Source: Comamonadaceae bacterium (GTDB taxonomy: Bacteria; Pseudomonadota; Gammaproteobacteria; Burkholderiales; Burkholderiaceae_C). From it: a DNA stretch of 64,000 nucleotides. The notes beneath the pieces are model-generated. The model saw only the letters and a program-made list of their open reading frames with translations. It searched no databases and was not told the origin of the DNA. The stretch covers positions 1 through 64,000 of the forward strand of contig CANKBG010000005.1 of NCBI GenBank assembly GCA_947479935.1, written 5' to 3'. Below are positions 60,279 to 64,000 of the stretch, piece after piece. Every line of letters begins with the position of its first letter. The first letter of the stretch is position 1. Position numbers and translations under genes: made by a program.

Positions 60279-61172
60279 TTATGATCGGCGCCCTTCAACC
60301 TTCACAATTGCAGGTTGCATTTCAACCATGCCATAGGGTCCTGTAACTTCTCCTGAAAGCACTTGGCCGTTCACAAGGACTTTGACCGCCTTCAAGAGCT
60401 CATCGGCATTGATAAAGCTGAAATGAAGCACAGAGCCTTCTATCCGCGCGCCCAGCAGATTTTGCGTTTTGCCTTGAACGGTGAGCGTTCCACCGACTCG
60501 CTGAAAAGCTTGGTCCAACTTCAAAGTAGCATTGCCTTTTTCATCCAAGCCTGAAAGTGTCCAAAGACCCGCCACGTTGGCAGGCACAGTCCAAAAATAG
60601 CCCGTGCCATTTGTTACACGTATGACTTGATCGGGCTCCCAGTCGCCCATAGAAAACGTATTTGAAAGCACCCGAGTGCCAGGCTTCATTGCCAAGATGG
60701 TTGGCCTGAGCTGTGCATTCAGCTCTTCCAACAAGTACATGGTGACCACAGTTGCTTTGGAAAAATCTTCTTTGAAAATGTCACCATGAACAATGCGCAC
60801 ACGCTCGGCCACACCAGCCCTTTGGGCATTGCGCTGCGCTAAGGCTGCCAAGTCTTTGTTGTATTCAATGCCCCAAGCTCGGGCGCCAAAATGTCGGGCA
60901 GCTGCAATAGGAATTTTTCCGTCGCCCGCACCCAAATCAACCAACTCGTCGTTAGGCCCTACTTCTGCGGCTTCCAACAACTTGAATACCAAGTCATCGC
61001 TGGTGGGCAGCCACATGACATCCTTGCCCATCTGCCCTCTCTTGGGCGCATAGGTTTCAGTTTGCAACAAGCTACAAGCCTGTAAACCCGCGATGGTCAC
61101 CCCAAGGCAAAGTGCCAAGCGCAAGCCGCGTAAAAGTCGAAAGAGGTGTGAGTTTTTGTAAAAGTAAATCAT
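60279..61172 (-). CDS. SAM-dependent methyltransferase with lipoprotein-like signal peptide
   Basis: A 297-residue class I methyltransferase. SAM motif I is ELVDLGAGDGKIPIAAA with the acidic residue in WGIEYN, and later motifs are VRIVHGDIF and a YLLEELNAQLRP stretch. The first 33 residues look like a lipoprotein signal: basic start, hydrophobic core (LALCLGVTIAGLQ) and Cys in LQACS at about residue 33. The C-terminal third (about 200-297) is not methyltransferase-like. A SAM enzyme outside the cytoplasm would lack SAM, so either the signal is not used or the domain has another role. Substrate unknown. Confidence 0.75.
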   Translation of the reverse strand: MIYFYKNSHLFRLLRGLRLALCLGVTIAGLQACSLLQTETYAPKRGQMGKDVMWLPTSDDLVFKLLEAAEVGPNDELVDLGAGDGKIPIAAARHFGARAWGIEYNKDLAALAQRNAQRAGVAERVRIVHGDIFKEDFSKATVVTMYLLEELNAQLRPTILAMKPGTRVLSNTFSMGDWEPDQVIRVTNGTGYFWTVPANVAGLWTLSGLDEKGNATLKLDQAFQRVGGTLTVQGKTQNLLGARIEGSVLHFSFINADELLKAVKVLVNGQVLSGEVTGPYGMVEMQPAIVKVEGRRS

Positions 61173-61270
61173 GGTTTTAGAGTGCGAAGCTATCCAAATG
61201 TATTCGAGTCTTAACAGCTGCGCATGGCAACTGAGGGTAAATCCTGAATTCAGAAATTTTCCATTATGTT

Positions 61271-61284
61271 TTGATACAAATCAA
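61271..61284. promoter_or_regulatory. FNR/ANR-type box upstream of the alpha/beta hydrolase gene
   Basis: TTGAT-ACAA-ATCAA, a perfect TTGAT-N4-ATCAA palindrome, centred 47 bases before the ATG at 61325. If it acts as an activator at -41.5, transcription would start near 61319, very close to the ATG. It is also about 99 bases upstream of the divergent methyltransferase start. Match is seen; use in oxygen control is inferred. Confidence 0.55.
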
Positions 61285-61324
61285 ATCAGTCATTGCCCTG
61301 GATTGAAATTCAAAAAGAAAATAT

Positions 61325-62365
61325 ATGACTACGACAAACGAACCCTCTGAAACTAGAAGATTTTTCTTGGCCAGTTCTGCTTTGGCCACTGCAGGTGCAC
61401 TGAGTGCCTCTAATGCATCGGCTCAAGCGGCCACTGCTGTGCTGCAAGAAGTGACGGGGCAAGCGCACTGGACGGTCAAAAAAGTAGGCGCAGATTCGGT
61501 CAAGTTGTTCATGTGGAACAAGAAGTTGACCCATCCGCCAAAGGCGTTTCGCGGCACCATTGTGTTTGTGCATGGCTCTTCCATGGCTTCTACCCCTGTC
61601 TTTGATTTGCAAATGAAAGGCAGGGATGATGCATCTCTCATGGATTGGTTCGCTAGACAGGGCTATGACACATGGTGCTTTGATTGCGAAGGCTACGGAC
61701 GCTCTGATAAAACTCGCAACGTCAATGCCAACATTGCATGTGGCGCAGACGACCTGGCAGCAGTGAGCGAATACATCATGAAAACCAATGACGGTCAAAA
61801 ATTATTAACATACGGCTCTTCTTCGGGCGCACTGCGGGCTGCACTTTTTGCTCAGAGACATCCAGAACGCGTGGCACGCATGGTTTTGGACGCCATGGTT
61901 TGGACTGGGCAAGGCAGCCCCACCTTGGCCGAGAGAAAAAAACGCCTGCCCGCTTATTTGGCCAGCAATCGCAGGCCCATTGACCGCGACATGGTACGCA
62001 GCATTTTCACTCGCGACCACCCTGGCACCAGTGATATGAGTGTGGTGGAAACTTTTGCAGATGCCGTCTTGGCATTAGACAGCTCGGTGCCAACTGGCAC
62101 CTACATTGACATGTCTGCCAACCTTCCCGTTTGCGATCCTGAAAAAATCAATGTTCCAACTTTGATTTTAAGAGGCCAGTACGATGGTATTGCTAGCTTC
62201 CAAGATCTGGCTGCATTCTTTGAAAAACTGGCACATCCTGATAAGCAATTTGTGGTGATGCAAGGCATTGCACACACTAGCACTCGTTCAAAAAACTATG
62301 CCACGGTTTATCACATTTTGAGTAACTACTTTGCTCAACCGAGTCCCGTTTACACAGGCACTTGA
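61325..62365 (+). CDS. Tat-exported alpha/beta hydrolase
   Basis: A 346-residue alpha/beta hydrolase. The N-terminus carries a twin-arginine signal (TRRFFLASSALATAG), so folded export is likely. The oxyanion region is VFVHGSS; the nucleophile elbow is TYGSSSGALRAA (GxSxG with Ser). The acid and His are in the ILRGQYDGIAS and QGIAHTS stretches. It hydrolyses an ester, amide or epoxide of unknown identity. Followed 119 bases later by the Tat-type amidohydrolase; the two may work on one substrate. Confidence 0.85.
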   Translation: MTTTNEPSETRRFFLASSALATAGALSASNASAQAATAVLQEVTGQAHWTVKKVGADSVKLFMWNKKLTHPPKAFRGTIVFVHGSSMASTPVFDLQMKGRDDASLMDWFARQGYDTWCFDCEGYGRSDKTRNVNANIACGADDLAAVSEYIMKTNDGQKLLTYGSSSGALRAALFAQRHPERVARMVLDAMVWTGQGSPTLAERKKRLPAYLASNRRPIDRDMVRSIFTRDHPGTSDMSVVETFADAVLALDSSVPTGTYIDMSANLPVCDPEKINVPTLILRGQYDGIASFQDLAAFFEKLAHPDKQFVVMQGIAHTSTRSKNYATVYHILSNYFAQPSPVYTGT

Positions 62366-62490
62366 AAATCATTAGCGCGTTTAACTCAACATACCGCTTG
62401 ATGAATGCTGCTTAGTTCGCACGAGATTAGAGAATTAATTTAAGTTTTTTAAACCGGCACTTCATGTGCTTTATTTAGGGAGATATGACC

Positions 62491-63993
62491 ATGGGTTTTT
62501 TAACTGATGACGAATTGTCGAAATTAGACACCGCAGAGACTTCGCTATTTCCATCCCCCATACCTGTTCAATGCGTCTCAAGCGACGAGTTCATGCCTTC
62601 CCGGCAAACGCCGAAGCAAAGAGAATATGAGGCCAGAGTGAAGGCCATTGGCTCTGAAATGGCCAAAAAATTGGGCACCTCACGCCGAAAGTTTTTCAAG
62701 AGTGCCTCGGGCATGGCTGCCGCCTTCGTTGCCATGAACGATACGTATGGGCCTATTTTTGGCGTCTCGCGCGCTGAAGCGCAAACACCTGACATGGCCA
62801 ACGAACGTGCCAAAAAACTTTCAGGTCAATTCATCATGGACATGCACACGCATTTCTTGCGTGATGACACTCGGATTCAAACTTTCATTGCACAGCGCGA
62901 GTCTGTGGGCAAAGCAGGATGGAACCCCGCCATCAAAACAGGTGTACAAACCATTGAAGATTTGAAGTTTGCCAACTACATTAAAGAAATTTATTTGGAC
63001 AGTGACACCAAGGTGGCTTGTATCAGTGGCGCACCTTCTGAAATTCCTGGCGATTGGTTCCTTACCAACGAGATGAAAGCCAAATACAAAGCAAGCATCA
63101 ATGCCATCGCTGGCAGCAAGCGCTCCATGTCGCACGCCATCTTTACGCCAGGCTATCCAGGCTGGTTAGAGGAAATTGACAAGGCCATTGAGATTCTCAA
63201 ACCAGACTCCATGAAGGGCTACACCATTGGTGATAACACCAACAAGCATCTCTCCAAACATCCTTGGTTGATGGACGATGAAAAATTGGTCTACCCAGCA
63301 TATGAAAAATTTGCAAAAGCAGGCTTAAAGAATGTCTGTGTTCACAAAGGACTGTTCCCACCTTCTGTTGAGAAACAATTCCCCCATTTACTGAAACACT
63401 CACGCGTTGACGATGTGGCCAAAGCCGCCAAAGATTGGCCACAACTCAATTTTGTGATTTATCACGGTGGCTATCGCTATGCAGGCGGAGGCAAAGCAGA
63501 AGACGCATGGGGTCAATTTGAAAGCACCGGCCGCATTGATTGGATCACTGACCTTGCAGAAATGCCTGCCAAATTCGGCGTGAAAAATATCTACGCAGAC
63601 TTAGGTCAGTTGTTTGCACAAACAACGGTGGTCGAGCCTCGATTGGCCGCCGTCATGTTGGGCCAACTGATCAAAGGCTTGGGGCTTTCTAATGTTGTGT
63701 GGGGAACCGATGCTATTTGGACAGGCGCACCACAGTGGCAAATTGAAGCGCTTCGCCGAATTGAAATTCCAGAGGAAATTCAAAGGAAGTATGGGTATGC
63801 CCCCTTAGGTGCTGCCGATGGCCCTGTGAAAAATGCCATCTTTGGCGACAACAATGCGCGTATCTACAACTACAAGCCTGATCAGCGTGCGGCCCTGGCA
63901 CACGACAAAATTGCGTACAACAAAGCCATTTACGAAAAGCACGGCGAAGGCCGAACCAACTTGGCCTATGGCTATGTGAACAAAAGTGCTTGA
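62491..63993 (+). CDS. Amidohydrolase-family protein with internal twin-arginine signal
   Basis: A 500-residue amidohydrolase of the ACMS-decarboxylase-like branch (Amidohydro_2). Metal-binding residues are MDMHTHFL (HxH), YHGGYRY (His) and WGTDAIWTG (Asp). A Tat-like motif SRRKFFKSASG lies at about residues 64-74, followed by a hydrophobic run and AEAQ, so the first 60 residues form an unusually long n-region. The ATG at 62491 is chosen because AGGGAG lies eight bases upstream; 62485 is an alternative. The gene ends seven bases before the window end. Substrate is not known. Confidence 0.85.
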   Translation: MGFLTDDELSKLDTAETSLFPSPIPVQCVSSDEFMPSRQTPKQREYEARVKAIGSEMAKKLGTSRRKFFKSASGMAAAFVAMNDTYGPIFGVSRAEAQTPDMANERAKKLSGQFIMDMHTHFLRDDTRIQTFIAQRESVGKAGWNPAIKTGVQTIEDLKFANYIKEIYLDSDTKVACISGAPSEIPGDWFLTNEMKAKYKASINAIAGSKRSMSHAIFTPGYPGWLEEIDKAIEILKPDSMKGYTIGDNTNKHLSKHPWLMDDEKLVYPAYEKFAKAGLKNVCVHKGLFPPSVEKQFPHLLKHSRVDDVAKAAKDWPQLNFVIYHGGYRYAGGGKAEDAWGQFESTGRIDWITDLAEMPAKFGVKNIYADLGQLFAQTTVVEPRLAAVMLGQLIKGLGLSNVVWGTDAIWTGAPQWQIEALRRIEIPEEIQRKYGYAPLGAADGPVKNAIFGDNNARIYNYKPDQRAALAHDKIAYNKAIYEKHGEGRTNLAYGYVNKSA

Positions 63994-64000
63994 TTTAAAT

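Noticed and set aside
60271..60296. GAAGGGC / GCCCTTC hairpin between two convergent genes, considered as a bidirectional terminator
   Set aside because: Seven-base arms are present, but neither strand has a T tract after the hairpin, and part of it lies within the methyltransferase gene end.

Overview
The window looks like a chromosome segment of a betaproteobacterium of the order Burkholderiales, most likely the Comamonadaceae (Limnohabitans/Rhodoferax-like). The reasons are a Bug/TctC-type solute-binding protein, the pyrR-pyrB-pyrC'-plsC and thiD-rubredoxin-hemL neighbourhoods, the fis-dusB pair next to purH, a DUF1841 protein and a moderate base composition (about half GC, judged by eye). 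Genes are tightly packed, often with ATGA overlaps. No rRNA, intact insertion sequence, prophage or CRISPR array was seen.

Layout. 0-3.2 kb: cytochrome aa3 oxidase genes on the minus strand (ctaC, ctaD, a 39-residue assembly protein, start of ctaG). 3.4-8.3 kb: a BioC-like methyltransferase, comF, trmL, a MaoC hydratase, a quinone-oxidoreductase-like enzyme and a 3-oxoadipyl-CoA-type thiolase. 8.4-13 kb: DUF1841, a dihaem cytochrome c with an FNR-type box in its promoter, a MoxR/glycine-rich protein/GNAT/VWA operon, a DUF1330 protein and tRNA-Arg(CCT) with a terminator. 13.2-16.1 kb: secreted NHL propeller, HupE-like membrane protein, small Tat-type protein. 16.2-22 kb: a catabolic operon behind a good sigma-70 promoter (fumarylacetoacetate-hydrolase-family enzyme, two subunits of an indolepyruvate/2-oxoacid ferredoxin oxidoreductase, Bug receptor). 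22.1-26.3 kb: a dihaem cytochrome c, a soluble PQQ-dependent dehydrogenase and a TonB receptor resembling E. coli PqqU/YncD, bracketed by two nearly identical 30-bp repeats.

26.3-33.1 kb is the most unusual part. It is AT-richer and carries two divergent units built around secreted caspase-like (C14) proteases. They come with a lipoprotein, an OmpA-type peptidoglycan-binding protein, two mutually similar secreted Ig-like proteins and a zinc-ribbon membrane protein. I recognise the domains but not a named system with this composition, and consider it the best candidate for something undescribed.

33.2-52.2 kb is mostly housekeeping: plsC, an apparently non-catalytic dihydroorotase homologue with pyrB, pyrR, ruvX and algH; photolyase, rubredoxin, thiD-like, hemL; purH, fis, dusB; DedA-like and TauE membrane proteins; ychF; a MobA-like nucleotidyltransferase, UbiH-type hydroxylase, dsbC, DUF3429 and an M61 peptidase. 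52.2-55.8 kb holds phenylacetate catabolism genes (paaK, paaI, paaG, and a divergent enoyl-CoA hydratase) around a TetR/PaaR-like palindrome. They could take up acyl-CoA products of the 17-21 kb oxidoreductase. 55.8-64 kb carries a MATE exporter, asparaginase, a SUMF1-domain protein with a cupin, a BrnT/BrnA toxin-antitoxin pair, a His-Gly-rich secreted protein, a lipoprotein-like methyltransferase and two Tat-type hydrolases preceded by a perfect FNR-type box.
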